Source: Limnohabitans sp.
GTDB lineage: Bacteria > Pseudomonadota > Gammaproteobacteria > Burkholderiales > Burkholderiaceae_C
DNA length: 64,000 bases
Assembly (NCBI RefSeq): GCF_023910625.1
Contig: NZ_JAAVVW010000003.1
Location: forward strand, 1,736,001 to 1,800,000
Direction of reading: 5' to 3'
Shown: piece by piece, positions 1 through 9,137 of the stretch
How positions within the stretch are numbered: position 1 is the stretch's first letter
Layout: the number at the start of each line of letters is the position of its first letter
Notes under the pieces: generated by a model
Databases searched by the model: none
The model's input: the letters and a program-made list of their open reading frames with translations, nothing else
Told to the model about the DNA's origin: nothing
Position numbers and translations under genes: made by a program

Positions 1-231
1 CCGGGCTGGCAATCCTTGTATATTTTTTGTCAATGCATAGCGCGTGCTGCGCGCTGCACCCAGGCGGGCCACACCACCCGCTGACTGCCCGAGCCCCATG
101 GCCTTGAGCGCCAATGAAATGCTGGGCTGGCTCATGCCAGTTGCTGACTGCAACTGGGCGGCGGTCAGTTCTGGCGACTGCGCCAGTAACTGCCGAAGAG
201 TGATTTGAAGTGATTTACCAGCATCCATCAT
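1..231 (-). CDS. HipA/YjjJ-type kinase toxin, N-terminal part (cut by window edge)
   Basis: The reading frame on the minus strand runs from an ATG at 231 (a second ATG at 228) to the window edge, giving 77 codons. The visible part is a winged-helix domain: a Q-x-L-L-A-Q-S-P start, then a recognition region around SQPSISLALKAMG, and a basic GAARSTRYAL stretch that ends in QGLPAR. This pattern is what I know from the N-terminus of YjjJ-type HipA-family serine/threonine kinases, where a DNA-binding domain precedes the kinase. The kinase part lies outside the window, so the assignment rests on about 75 residues. Another winged-helix regulator is possible. Confidence 0.5.
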   Translation of the reverse strand, partial: MMDAGKSLQITLRQLLAQSPELTAAQLQSATGMSQPSISLALKAMGLGQSAGGVARLGAARSTRYALTKNIQGLPAR

Positions 232-310
232 GGATAGATACTTTATCCCAAGTGGCTATCGTTAAACGACTTTATTGGATATTTACTGAAATTAATTAAT
301 AGATAAAATT

Positions 311-916
311 TTAGTGGGCGCGTTGCGTCCAAACCCGCTTCACGCGCCAGCCCAGCAAAACCGCCAAGATGCCCGCATACACCAGCACCTCGTCAAAGTC
401 CTGCTTGCCCGCCCTCATCCACCAAAAGTGCAGCACGGCCAGCACGGCCACCGCATACACCCCCCGGTGCAACCATTGCCAACGCCTGCCGCCCAGCCAG
501 CGCACGGCGCGGTTGAACGAAGTGGCGGCCAATGCCAGCAAGATCACAAAGGCACTGAAACCCAACCAGATGAAGGGGCGCTTGAAAAGGTCTTGCAGCG
601 TGTCGGCCAGGTCAAAGCCCATGTCAAACCAGGCGTAGCACAGCAGGTGCAGGCTGGCGTAGCCAAACACCAGCAAACCCAGCATGCGCCGAAACCGCAT
701 CAGTTCGGGCCAGCCCAGCACAGTTCGCAAAGGGGTCACGGCCAGCACCACGCACAGGCTGCGCAGCGTCCAGTCGCCTGTGGCGCGGATCAGGGCTTCG
801 GCGGGGTTGGGGCCGAGTTGGTCCTGCAGGGTTTGCGCCAGCAACCAGGCCCAGGGCAAGCAACCGAGCACCAGAAAAGCCCACCAAGCGGCGGGATGAC
901 GCAGCGCCGCCCTCAT
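311..916 (-). CDS. msrQ: MsrQ, heme-binding membrane subunit of periplasmic methionine sulfoxide reductase
   Basis: This 201-residue inner-membrane protein passes electrons from the quinone pool or a flavin donor to MsrP, which repairs oxidised methionines in periplasmic proteins. It has about six hydrophobic segments and the ferric-reductase-like fold of the YedZ family. Candidate heme-ligand histidines sit in SLHLLCY and in WLHRGVY/LHFWW. Its length is typical of the family. It lies 28 bp downstream of msrP on the same strand, so the two form the usual msrPQ operon, here with msrP first. Confidence 0.93.
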   Translation of the reverse strand: MRAALRHPAAWWAFLVLGCLPWAWLLAQTLQDQLGPNPAEALIRATGDWTLRSLCVVLAVTPLRTVLGWPELMRFRRMLGLLVFGYASLHLLCYAWFDMGFDLADTLQDLFKRPFIWLGFSAFVILLALAATSFNRAVRWLGGRRWQWLHRGVYAVAVLAVLHFWWMRAGKQDFDEVLVYAGILAVLLGWRVKRVWTQRAH

Positions 917-944
917 GCCCTCAAGACGTTGACCCGCAGCGGCA

Positions 945-1940
945 TCAGAAGAATTTCTTCAGGTCCATGCCGGCATAAAGCTGGCCGACCTGAGTCTCGT
1001 AGCCGTTGAACATGAGCGTCTTGCGCTTTTTGGCCAGCAAACCGTCTTCGCCAATGCGCCGCTCGGTGGCCTGGCTCCAGCGCGGGTGGTCCACATTCGG
1101 GTTCACATTGGAGTAAAAACCGTATTCTTGAGGTGCAGACTTTTCCCACGAGATCACCGGTTGCTTGTCGGTGAAGCGGATCTTGACCAGGCTCTTGCTG
1201 CTCTTGAAGCCATACTTCCAGGGCACCACCAAGCGCAGGGGCGCGCCGTTTTGCTTGGGCATCACCTCGCCATACATGCCAAAGGCCAGCAAGGTCAGGG
1301 GGTGCATGGCCTCGTCCATGCGCAAGCCTTCGAGATAGGGCCAATCGATCACACCCGAGCGCAGCCCCGGCATGGTTTTTGGGTCGGCCTGGGTCACGAA
1401 CTCCACAAACTTGGCACCCGGCAGGGGCTCCACGCGCCGGATCAGATCGGCCAGCGAATAACCGATCCAGGGAATCACCATCGACCAGCCTTCCACGCAG
1501 CGCAGGCGGTAAATGCGCTCTTCCATGGCACCCCACTTCAGCAGGTCTTCCAAGTTCACGCGGGCGGGCTTCTTCACCAAGCCCTCGATTTCCACACTCC
1601 AGGGGTCGGTTTTGAGGGTATGCGCCCGCTTGGCCGGGTCAGCTTTGTCGGTGCCGAACTCATAAAAATTGTTGTACGTGGTGGCATCTTTGTAAGGGGT
1701 CGGCTTGTCCATCACCACCCCACCGGACACTTTGCTGGGCACCGAAGGCAAGGACGCCAACTGCCCTGGCCCGGGCGTTTGAGCCCACGCTTCTGGCCAG
1801 CCCCAAGCCGCCAGGGCCAGACCCGCCGAACCGGTAACCGCCTGACGCATCAGCGCCCGGCGTTGCAGGTACACATTTTCAGGGGTGATTTCGCTGGCCA
1901 CCGGATGCTGAAACCCGCAATTGGAAGATAAGATGATCAT
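945..1940 (-). CDS. msrP: MsrP, molybdopterin catalytic subunit of periplasmic methionine sulfoxide reductase
   Basis: MsrP is a periplasmic molybdoenzyme of the sulfite-oxidase fold that reduces methionine sulfoxide in proteins. The start at 1940 gives 331 residues, close to the family length; a longer frame reaches 2033 but adds an unlikely leader. A twin-arginine signal is visible (RR at about 27-28, followed by a hydrophobic stretch that ends at AWAQ). The molybdenum-ligand cysteine is Cys148 in RLRCVEGW, followed by [11 protein letters not shown]. Downstream is msrQ, the membrane partner. The 212 bp upstream to ccsB carry no gene that I can support. Confidence 0.94.
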   Translation of the reverse strand: MIILSSNCGFQHPVASEITPENVYLQRRALMRQAVTGSAGLALAAWGWPEAWAQTPGPGQLASLPSVPSKVSGGVVMDKPTPYKDATTYNNFYEFGTDKADPAKRAHTLKTDPWSVEIEGLVKKPARVNLEDLLKWGAMEERIYRLRCVEGWSMVIPWIGYSLADLIRRVEPLPGAKFVEFVTQADPKTMPGLRSGVIDWPYLEGLRMDEAMHPLTLLAFGMYGEVMPKQNGAPLRLVVPWKYGFKSSKSLVKIRFTDKQPVISWEKSAPQEYGFYSNVNPNVDHPRWSQATERRIGEDGLLAKKRKTLMFNGYETQVGQLYAGMDLKKFF

Positions 1941-2152
1941 GGAGGGTCCTCTCAATTTGACTTTGCACGATTGTGAACTGTTCGCCCATCGCCGATCAGC
2001 ACGCCCGCAACAAACAAGGGTCACGACCAGCACAACCGCAGGACCAGCAGCTTCACCCTGGCCCGACGACCACGGCCTGTTGGACAGGCGCCACGGCTTG
2101 CCCTGCCAACGCCAAGCTGAATGCTTGAGGCCCCGGATGGGCGCTCATGCCA

Positions 2153-3463
2153 TCAGAGTGAGCCGTAGCTGTGCAGACCACTGAGGAACATGTTGACCCC
2201 CAGGAAAGCAAAGGTGGTGATGCCCAGGCCCACCAAGGCCCACCAAGCGGCCACGGTACCGCGCAAGCCCTTCATCAGGCGCATGTGCAGCCAGGCGGCG
2301 TAATTCAGCCAGACGATCAGGGCCCAGGTTTCCTTGGGGTCCCAGCTCCAGTACCCGCCCCAGGCCTCGGCCGCCCACAAAGCACCCAGCACGGTGGCGA
2401 TGGTGAAAAAGGCAAAGCCCACGGCGATGGATTTGTACATCACATCGTCGAGGATTTCAAAGGAAGGCAAACGCTCGGCAACACGTCGTCGCCCAGCCAA
2501 AATACCCGCCACGATGAAGGCGGACACCCCAAAATAAACCATCCAGTAGCTGCTGGTCTGATCGTTGGCGGTTTGGCGGAACACCACCGGCTCAAAACAC
2601 AACACAATGCCCAGCAGCCACAAGGGTGCCAGCTTGTACCAACGGGTTTCGGTGGCCTGCTGCTTGATCAGGTAGGCAAAAGCCACCATGGCAGCCAGAG
2701 CAAAGGTGCCATAGCCAATGAAGTTGGCAGGCACATGCAACTTCATCCACCAGCTTTTCAGCGCCGGCACCAAAGGTTGAATTTCGTGGGCCTCGCGCAC
2801 CAGGGTGTACCACAGCAAAAAACCAACTGCGGCGCTGACCACCAGCATGACAAACGCCCCCAGGGCGCGTGTTTTGTACTGCGCTTCGTAATACAGGTAG
2901 AAAGCCGTGGTCATCCAGCAAAACATGATGAACACTTCGTACAGGTTACTGACCGGGATGTGACCGATGTCCGGGCCCAACTGGTGGCTTTCGTACCAAC
3001 GCACCAAAGTACCGATCAGCGCCAGCCCCACCGCCACCCAGGCCATGCGCGAGCCCAAAGACTCCATCGCATCAGCTTGACCACGGATGAACACACCGGC
3101 CCAATAAAAAAAGGTGCTGATGAAAAACAGCATGCTCATCCACAGGATGGCCGACTGGCTGGACAGGAAATACTTGAGCAAGAACACCTGCTCGGAGCGG
3201 GCCAGATCACCCTGGTACAAATAAATGGCCAGCAATGACAAGCCCGTGACCACCCACATCAAGGTGCGCAAGGGACGCCAAAACCAGGCCAACCAGATCA
3301 GCGCAGGCAAACTGCCGATCAGGATGACCTGCTCATATACGTCCATGGCATGCTGGTAACGGGTGAAGGCAAACACCGTACCCAACAACGCCAACAGGGC
3401 AAAGCCCCAATCTAGCGCAGAACGGCTGGAAAAATAGCCTGGATTCAAAGTGACAGTCGTCAT
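2153..3463 (-). CDS. ccsB: CcsB/CcsA-type cytochrome c synthase subunit (System II)
   Basis: This 436-residue multi-span membrane protein is the heme-handling half of the System II cytochrome c synthetase, which attaches heme to CXXCH motifs outside the membrane. The WWD signature is present near residue 370 (WSWDPKETWALIVW), with conserved histidines in the flanking segments. A strong AGGAGA site precedes the ATG. Its start overlaps the stop of the upstream resB gene by 4 bp (ATGA), so the two are translationally coupled. The cytochrome c4 gene that needs this machinery lies just upstream. Confidence 0.93.
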   Translation of the reverse strand: MTTVTLNPGYFSSRSALDWGFALLALLGTVFAFTRYQHAMDVYEQVILIGSLPALIWLAWFWRPLRTLMWVVTGLSLLAIYLYQGDLARSEQVFLLKYFLSSQSAILWMSMLFFISTFFYWAGVFIRGQADAMESLGSRMAWVAVGLALIGTLVRWYESHQLGPDIGHIPVSNLYEVFIMFCWMTTAFYLYYEAQYKTRALGAFVMLVVSAAVGFLLWYTLVREAHEIQPLVPALKSWWMKLHVPANFIGYGTFALAAMVAFAYLIKQQATETRWYKLAPLWLLGIVLCFEPVVFRQTANDQTSSYWMVYFGVSAFIVAGILAGRRRVAERLPSFEILDDVMYKSIAVGFAFFTIATVLGALWAAEAWGGYWSWDPKETWALIVWLNYAAWLHMRLMKGLRGTVAAWWALVGLGITTFAFLGVNMFLSGLHSYGSL

Positions 3464-5586
3464 GTTGTTTTCTCCTGGCGGCCCAGCAAACGGGCGGTCA
3501 GTTGGTCAAATTCCCGGTCCACGTCCAGGGTCTTGCGGTTGGACGACAGGGCCAGGCTCGCCTGAGCCCCCTCACCCTGTGGCGACAACCAGACCCACAA
3601 ACGTCGCTCCCGAACATACAGCATTGCAAAAATACCCAGGATCAAAAGGGCACAGCCCAGATAGACGATCGACTGGCCGGGGGCTCTGGCCACCTGGAAA
3701 ACGCTGGCCTGCACCTGCTTGAAGTCTTTCAGCAAGAACGTCATCGGTGCGGGGTAAATCGGCGCATCGGACAGGGCCAGCACCGCCTGCGTCATGAAGC
3801 CCTGAACCTGTTCGGCGGGCAAAGGCTTGACGCCTGCTTGCTCGCGGGCCACCACATCCAGCTCAAACAAGGCCCCATTCAAAATGCGAACAAACATCTC
3901 ACCTGCGCGGGCACGCTCGGCCTGCGGCACATTGGCTTCCAGAAAGTCAGCCAGCGCCTGCAAACCCGACACCTGTTGACCTTGCACCGGCTCCAGCCCC
4001 GCAAAAAGCCCCAAAGAGCGCGCCGCCGAATCGGCCAATTGCCGGGTCAACTCGGGGCGTTGTGGGTCCACCGCTTTGCGGGCATAACGTTGCGCGGCAC
4101 GGTCGCGCAACTCAGGGGCTTGCAGGGCCGCACGCAAACGGATGAACCCCGTCAACTCGCTGTTTTCATCGGCAGGTGGGCGCAAGTAGCGAAACGGCTC
4201 ACTGGGCGTCTCGCGCATGCCGAGCAAGAACACCGGCACACCATCGCCCGTATCCACCGGCAACATGTAGTTGTTGTATTCACGCGCCTGCCCTGCTGCA
4301 TCGCGCAGCTTGTAGCTGACGCTGGGGCCCACATTGCGCAGGTCTTTGGTTTGCGTGGTTTTGTTGCCCGCGCCCAAACGCTCATCGATCGCACTGCGCA
4401 GGTCCACCTTGCGCACATCCACCCCTGTGCCTTGCGGGCCTTCTCCACCCGACAGGTTTTCCACATTGATGACGCGCAGCCCGGTGAACTCCAGGCTCAT
4501 TTTTTCGTTGCCATTGCTCAGGTCGGTGCTGCCACCAATGGTGCCTTCCACTTCAAAGGACTTGGTGGCTGCCGCCATGGGTACGGCTTGCAGCTTGACG
4601 CTGGAGCCGCCGTCGTCAAAGCTGGACTGGTAAATGTTGATGCCTTTGAAGCTGGCCGGGTGGTTCACCTCAACTCGCGCTTCCTTTTTCTCACCCGTGG
4701 CCTTGTCGTGAATGACGATGTCGCTGGCAAACAGCTTGGGCATGCCGGTCGAGTAGTACTCGACAATGAACTTTTTGAGCTCAATGACAAAGGGCAGCTC
4801 CTGCAGCAAGATGCCATTGGACTGGTTCAGGATGGCGGTGCCCGACGCGGTGTCTTCAGCCACCAGCAAATTGGCGCGAAATGCCGGATTGCGCTCGGAC
4901 AGACGGTGCTGCTCGGGCACATCGGCGATCAGGCCCCCGCCGTTGTAAATTTCCTTGCCGCCAAACCACATTTGGGCGCGCACCGCCAGGTCGCCATCGA
5001 GCAAGCCCCCCACACACACCAACACAATGGCCGAGTGCGCCGCGATGTAACCGATCTTGTTGACCGCGCCCGCCTTGGCCGCCAGCATCCAGCCCTTGCC
5101 TGCCGGGGTGTCCCGCTCTTGCAGCTTGACCTTCCAGCCGCCTGTGGCCAGCAAGGCCCCCAGTCGCTTGGCCGCCGCCTCGGGCGCTTCATTCAGATGA
5201 CCCTCGGCCTTGTGGTGAAAGGCTTTGAGACTTTGCTCGCGGATGTTTTCCTTGTAATTCTTCAGGTCCACCAGAATCTTGGGCGTGTTGCGGGCGATGC
5301 ACAAACTGGTGCTGACCACCAGAAAAGCCAGGATCAACAGAAACCACCAGGCACTGTAGACCGTGTTGAGCTTGAGGGTGGTAAACAACTCGGCCCAAAA
5401 AGGCCCGAACTGGTTGATGTAATTGTTGATGGGCTCGTTTTGTTTGAGCACCGTGCCGATCACCGAGGCGATGCAAATGATCGTCAACAGGGAAATGGCA
5501 AAGCGCATGGACGACAGCAGCTCAAGCACCGCCTGCCCTCGGGGCGAGCTGCGCTCGGAATCTGGGCGGGAAGCAACAGTCGTCAT
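3460..5586 (-). CDS. resB: ResB/Ccs1-type cytochrome c biogenesis protein
   Basis: This 708-residue protein is the second half of System II cytochrome c maturation. Three hydrophobic segments lie in the first 230 residues (AISLLTIICIASVIGTVLKQ starts the first), then a large periplasmic domain, then a last membrane segment near residue 645 (IVYLGCALLILGIFAMLYV). That order and length fit ResB. It is the first gene of a two-gene operon with ccsB. Known System II complexes hold apocytochrome and heme between these two proteins; nothing here departs from the family. Confidence 0.92.
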   Translation of the reverse strand: MTTVASRPDSERSSPRGQAVLELLSSMRFAISLLTIICIASVIGTVLKQNEPINNYINQFGPFWAELFTTLKLNTVYSAWWFLLILAFLVVSTSLCIARNTPKILVDLKNYKENIREQSLKAFHHKAEGHLNEAPEAAAKRLGALLATGGWKVKLQERDTPAGKGWMLAAKAGAVNKIGYIAAHSAIVLVCVGGLLDGDLAVRAQMWFGGKEIYNGGGLIADVPEQHRLSERNPAFRANLLVAEDTASGTAILNQSNGILLQELPFVIELKKFIVEYYSTGMPKLFASDIVIHDKATGEKKEARVEVNHPASFKGINIYQSSFDDGGSSVKLQAVPMAAATKSFEVEGTIGGSTDLSNGNEKMSLEFTGLRVINVENLSGGEGPQGTGVDVRKVDLRSAIDERLGAGNKTTQTKDLRNVGPSVSYKLRDAAGQAREYNNYMLPVDTGDGVPVFLLGMRETPSEPFRYLRPPADENSELTGFIRLRAALQAPELRDRAAQRYARKAVDPQRPELTRQLADSAARSLGLFAGLEPVQGQQVSGLQALADFLEANVPQAERARAGEMFVRILNGALFELDVVAREQAGVKPLPAEQVQGFMTQAVLALSDAPIYPAPMTFLLKDFKQVQASVFQVARAPGQSIVYLGCALLILGIFAMLYVRERRLWVWLSPQGEGAQASLALSSNRKTLDVDREFDQLTARLLGRQEKTT

Positions 5587-5639
5587 GGGAGATTCAATTC
5601 AGGGCAGACAAGGCAGGGGCAACACTGACCCCAATGAGA

Positions 5640-5659
5640 AAGGCCGGAAAACCGGCCTT
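5640..5659 (-). terminator. Hairpin terminator behind the cytochrome c4 gene
   Basis: An 8-bp perfect stem (AAGGCCGG / CCGGCCTT) with a 4-nt loop is followed on the minus strand by TTTCTC. It sits between the cytochrome c4 stop and the resB start, so it should separate the two transcripts, at least in part. Confidence 0.6.
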
Positions 5660-5762
5660 GAACCATCGCATGTGAGCCTATTCTCAAATTGTGCCCCAGG
5701 CACAAGAGCCGAGGACAAAACCCCAGCAAGCGGCAGGGCAAAACCGCAGCAAACCGGCTCGG

Positions 5763-6395
5763 TCAGCGCAACCCCGCAATGTAATCGGACACCGCCTTGA
5801 TTTCGCGGTCGTTCATCTTGGCCGCCACCTGGGTCATCTGCAGGTTGTTCTTGCGCACGCCGTCACGGAACTGAACCAACTGGGCAGCCGTGTACTCGGC
5901 GTGTTGACCGGCCAGACGGGGATACTGTGACGGCATGCCCGCACCATTGGGCGAATGGCAGCTCACGCAAGCGGCGATCTGACGGTCTGGAATGCCACCA
6001 CGGTAAATGCGCTCGCCCCAGGCCACGGTGTCTTTCTGGCTGGCAAAGCCTGGCTTGGCTTTCTTGGAAGCCAGCCAAAAAGCGATATTGCGCATGTCTT
6101 CATCGCTCAAGGCGGCCACCATGCCACCCATGACCGCATTGGCGCGCTTGCCTGATTTGTACTCCTGCAATTGCTTGAGCAGGTATTCGGGGTGTTGTTG
6201 TGCCAGCTTGGGGTTGGCGGGCGTGCTGGAATTGCCGTCCGCCGCGTGGCAAGCGACACAGGCCTGGCTGAAAATGGCTTCGCCTTTGGCCAAGTCGGGC
6301 TTGGCAGCCTTGGCAGCGGGGCCGGCGGCAAGGGCAGAACCAGCCACCAAAGAGGCCGATACAACGGTGATCAGGAAAGAGAAAATCGACTTCAT
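5763..6395 (-). CDS. Di-heme cytochrome c4
   Basis: This periplasmic electron carrier has two heme-binding CXXCH motifs: C46-V-A-C-H50 and C143-V-S-C-H147, each followed by a distal methionine region (VMGGMVA and NNLQMTQ). Residues 1-24 form a signal peptide with cleavage near ALAAG. I chose the ATG at 6395 (210 residues) rather than the TTG at 6419, because the signal peptide starts right after it. The duplicated c-type domain and length are those of cytochrome c4, which carries electrons to terminal oxidases. It is divergently placed to engB. Confidence 0.92.
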   Translation of the reverse strand: MKSIFSFLITVVSASLVAGSALAAGPAAKAAKPDLAKGEAIFSQACVACHAADGNSSTPANPKLAQQHPEYLLKQLQEYKSGKRANAVMGGMVAALSDEDMRNIAFWLASKKAKPGFASQKDTVAWGERIYRGGIPDRQIAACVSCHSPNGAGMPSQYPRLAGQHAEYTAAQLVQFRDGVRKNNLQMTQVAAKMNDREIKAVSDYIAGLR

Positions 6396-6482
6396 GGCGT
6401 GGTCCAAGAGTTGGCGCAAAACCCGAGGATTCTACAATGAGGCCCGCGTCTGCTCCCTGACGACCCAAGGTACCCTTTATTC

Positions 6483-7253
6483 ATGAGCCTCCGTCCCCGC
6501 GTTCGCACCCCCGGCATCGCCAAACCTGCCGCCCCTCCTGTTGGCCCCGCCCATGCCACCCCGGCCCCCGCGCGGGTCACGCCTTTGGGCTGGATGCACA
6601 CAGCCCGCTTCTTGACCACCGCTGCGCAGTTGCACCATTTGCCGGTGCTCGACACCCCGGAAATCGCCTTTGTGGGCCGCTCCAACGCGGGCAAGTCCAC
6701 CTGCATCAACACCCTGACGCAAAAAAAGCAGCTCGCTTTTGCCTCCAAAAAACCCGGCCGCACCCAACACATCAACCTGTTCGCTTTAGGCAAACAAGGC
6801 ATCACCGACACCGTGCTGGCCGATCTGCCCGGCTACGGCTACGCCGCTGTGGCCAAGATGGACAAGTTGCGTTGGCAGCAAGTCATGGCCAACTATTTGG
6901 TCAGCCGCGAAAATCTCAAAGGCATCGTCATGATGTGCGACCCACGCCACGGCCTGACCGAATTGGATGACATCCTGCTGGAAGTGATCCGTCCGCGTGT
7001 TGAGGAAGGCCTGAAGTTCCTGATCGTCCTGACCAAAGCCGACAAGCTCACCCGCGCCGAACAAGCCAAGGCCTTGTCGATTGCGCGACTGCAGGCTGGT
7101 GGCGGTGAAGTCAAACTTTTTTCAGCCCTGAAAAAACAAGGTGTTGACGAGGTGGCGCAACTGCTGTGGGACTGGACTCACCCGGCCGATGGTGCGGTTG
7201 CAGCCCCGGCGGCCGCTGCCCCCGCACCACAACCCGAAACCCTGGACGAGTGA
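6483..7253 (+). CDS. engB: Ribosome biogenesis GTPase YihA/YsxC
   Basis: A 256-residue TrmE-Era-EngA-like GTPase needed for assembly of the 50S ribosomal subunit. The G1 motif GRSNAGKST lies at 65-73, G3 (DLPGYGYA) near residue 117 and G4 (TKAD) near 185. The first 40 residues are Pro/Ala-rich and longer than in many homologs, as is the alanine/proline tail. A divergent cytochrome c4 gene stands 87 bp upstream; the head-to-head arrangement of these two is common in this bacterial order. Confidence 0.94.
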   Translation: MSLRPRVRTPGIAKPAAPPVGPAHATPAPARVTPLGWMHTARFLTTAAQLHHLPVLDTPEIAFVGRSNAGKSTCINTLTQKKQLAFASKKPGRTQHINLFALGKQGITDTVLADLPGYGYAAVAKMDKLRWQQVMANYLVSRENLKGIVMMCDPRHGLTELDDILLEVIRPRVEEGLKFLIVLTKADKLTRAEQAKALSIARLQAGGGEVKLFSALKKQGVDEVAQLLWDWTHPADGAVAAPAAAAPAPQPETLDE

Positions 7254-7293
7254 GCCCAAGCGCCCACAAGCAACCCCTCAAGGACCGATCCCT

Positions 7294-8283
7294 GTGCAGT
7301 CTTCATCAACCAGCATCGAGACCTGGCAACAAGCGCTGCCCCACGGCATCACGCTGAGCTGTCGCGCCAGCGGCGAACCGGGCCGCCCGGTGCTGCTGTT
7401 TTTGCATGGCTTTCCGGAAGGTGCTTGGGTATGGGACCCTTTGCTGGTCCACTTTTCCAAACCCGAAAACGGCGGCTACCGCTGCGTAGCCCCCAACCTG
7501 CGCGGCTATGAACGCTCCAGCGCCCCAGACGATGTCAAGGCTTACCGGGCCAAGCACCTGGTGCAGGACATCGTGGCCCTGATTGGCCTGGAATCGGGCC
7601 ATGCCCCGCTGGCAGCATTGGTCGCCCACGACTGGGGGGGTGCAGTGGCCTGGAACCTGGCCAACCAGCACCCCGAACGGTTGTGCCAACTGGTCATCAT
7701 CAACTCGCCCCACCCCGGCCCTTTCCTCAAAGCCTTGCAAAATGACCCGGCGCAACAAGCGGCCAGCACTTACATGAACTTTCTGGTGCAGCCCGATGCG
7801 GCCGCGAAACTGGCCGCCCACGATTTTGAGCGCCTGTTCGGCTTCCTGACCGGGCAAGACAGCTCATTGGCGTCGCTGAGCCGCCAGGCGGTGTCGCCTG
7901 CCCCTTCATGGCTCACACCCGCGATCAAAGCCCAATACCGCCGAGTCTGGCAACACGGCCTGCAAGGCGGCCTCAACTATTACCGCGCATCGCCTTTGCG
8001 TCCGGCGACCGCGACCGACCCGGGGGCCAGCGCCGTGCAGATCCCGCCCGAAGCGCTGCACATCGGGGTGCCCACCCTGGTGTTGTGGGCGCAAGACGAT
8101 GTGGCGCTGCTGCCCTGCTTGAGCGAGGGGCTGGACAAGCATGTGCCCGAACTCAAATTGGTGCCCATCGCCAATGCCACCCACTGGGTGGTGCATGAAC
8201 AACCCCAACGCGTCATGGCTGAAATCGCCGATTTTCTGCAATCGCCGGCCACCACACCCAAGACCGCCCGGCCCACTCAATAA
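7294..8283 (+). CDS. Alpha/beta hydrolase of the epoxide hydrolase/haloalkane dehalogenase type
   Basis: A 329-residue alpha/beta-fold hydrolase. The oxyanion motif is HGFPEG at 38-43; the nucleophile elbow H112-D113-W-G-G has Asp rather than Ser, which points to epoxide hydrolase or dehalogenase chemistry. The catalytic His is in the NATHWVVHE segment near the C-terminus. I start it at the GTG at 7294, which has AAGGA eight bases upstream; the upstream in-frame ATG would lie inside engB. It ends 7 bp inside the convergent acyltransferase gene. The substrate cannot be read from the sequence. Confidence 0.85.
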   Translation: MQSSSTSIETWQQALPHGITLSCRASGEPGRPVLLFLHGFPEGAWVWDPLLVHFSKPENGGYRCVAPNLRGYERSSAPDDVKAYRAKHLVQDIVALIGLESGHAPLAALVAHDWGGAVAWNLANQHPERLCQLVIINSPHPGPFLKALQNDPAQQAASTYMNFLVQPDAAAKLAAHDFERLFGFLTGQDSSLASLSRQAVSPAPSWLTPAIKAQYRRVWQHGLQGGLNYYRASPLRPATATDPGASAVQIPPEALHIGVPTLVLWAQDDVALLPCLSEGLDKHVPELKLVPIANATHWVVHEQPQRVMAEIADFLQSPATTPKTARPTQ

Positions 8284-9137
8284 AAACCGGGCTCAGCTTC
8301 AGGCCGGGTCTTGAAACGCTTGTGGACCCAGTAATACTGCTCGGGCATGGTGTCGATCACCGCCTGCAAAACCTGATTCATGCGGGCGGTATCGGCCACA
8401 GGGTCTTGACTTGGAAAATCCGGCCAAACTGGCCCCACTTCCAGGCAATAACCTTGAGGCGTCATGCGGGTAGCGACGGTCAACACCCGGGCGTGCCCCA
8501 AACGCGCCAAACGCGACAAAGAGGGCACCGTGGCCGCCTGAACGCCATAAAAAGGCACAAACACAGACTCTTTTCGCCCGAAATCCATGTCGGGCAAGAG
8601 GTACAGTTTTTCACCATCACGCAAACCCGAGACGATCTGTTTGACCCCCTCTAGCCTGTCAAACAGCCTGATCCGCCCCGATCGGCTGCGCCCCTGGCGC
8701 ACCCAATCGTCGAACGCCGGGTGACGCTGGCGGGTGTACATGCTGGCCATGGCCACCCCCTGAACCACGGTCAACGCCGTCCCCCCCGCATCCATGCCCA
8801 CAAAATGCGGTGCCAGCATCACCACCGGCTCCGCTCCCTGCAAGGGACCCAGATCGCCTTGCACGCTCAAGCGCCGACGCAACAATTCGGGTGAACCATG
8901 CCACAACCATGCGCGGTCCAGCAAGGACTGCGTCAGCACGACAAAGTGACGCCTGGCCATTTGCCAGCGCTGCAGGGGGCTCAGGTGCGGAAAACACCAG
9001 CGCAGGTTGACCCAAACAATGTGCCGCCTCGACCGGGTCAAGACCATCAGCACATGCCCCAAGACCCAACCCAAAGCCCGCAAGAGCCGCAAAGGACAAG
9101 GCGCCAGCCAGCGCATCACAACAGGCACCCAACGCAT
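8277..9137 (-). CDS. LpxL/HtrB-family lysophospholipid acyltransferase (second of a tandem pair)
   Basis: A 286-residue acyltransferase of the family that adds secondary acyl chains to lipid A at the inner membrane. The H-x4-D motif is APHFVGMD (His and Asp five apart) and a later motif reads LPDMDFG. The start is an ATG at 9137 that overlaps the stop of the upstream paralog (TGATG), so the pair is translationally coupled. A GTG at 9140 is an alternative. Its 3' end overlaps the hydrolase gene by 7 bp with no hairpin visible. Which acyl position it serves is unknown. Confidence 0.88.
   Translation of the reverse strand: MRWVPVVMRWLAPCPLRLLRALGWVLGHVLMVLTRSRRHIVWVNLRWCFPHLSPLQRWQMARRHFVVLTQSLLDRAWLWHGSPELLRRRLSVQGDLGPLQGAEPVVMLAPHFVGMDAGGTALTVVQGVAMASMYTRQRHPAFDDWVRQGRSRSGRIRLFDRLEGVKQIVSGLRDGEKLYLLPDMDFGRKESVFVPFYGVQAATVPSLSRLARLGHARVLTVATRMTPQGYCLEVGPVWPDFPSQDPVADTARMNQVLQAVIDTMPEQYYWVHKRFKTRPEAEPGFY

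Noticed and set aside
3502-5628. A 708-codon plus-strand frame opposite resB
   Set aside because: Shadow of the resB gene, same length and no domain or ribosome site.
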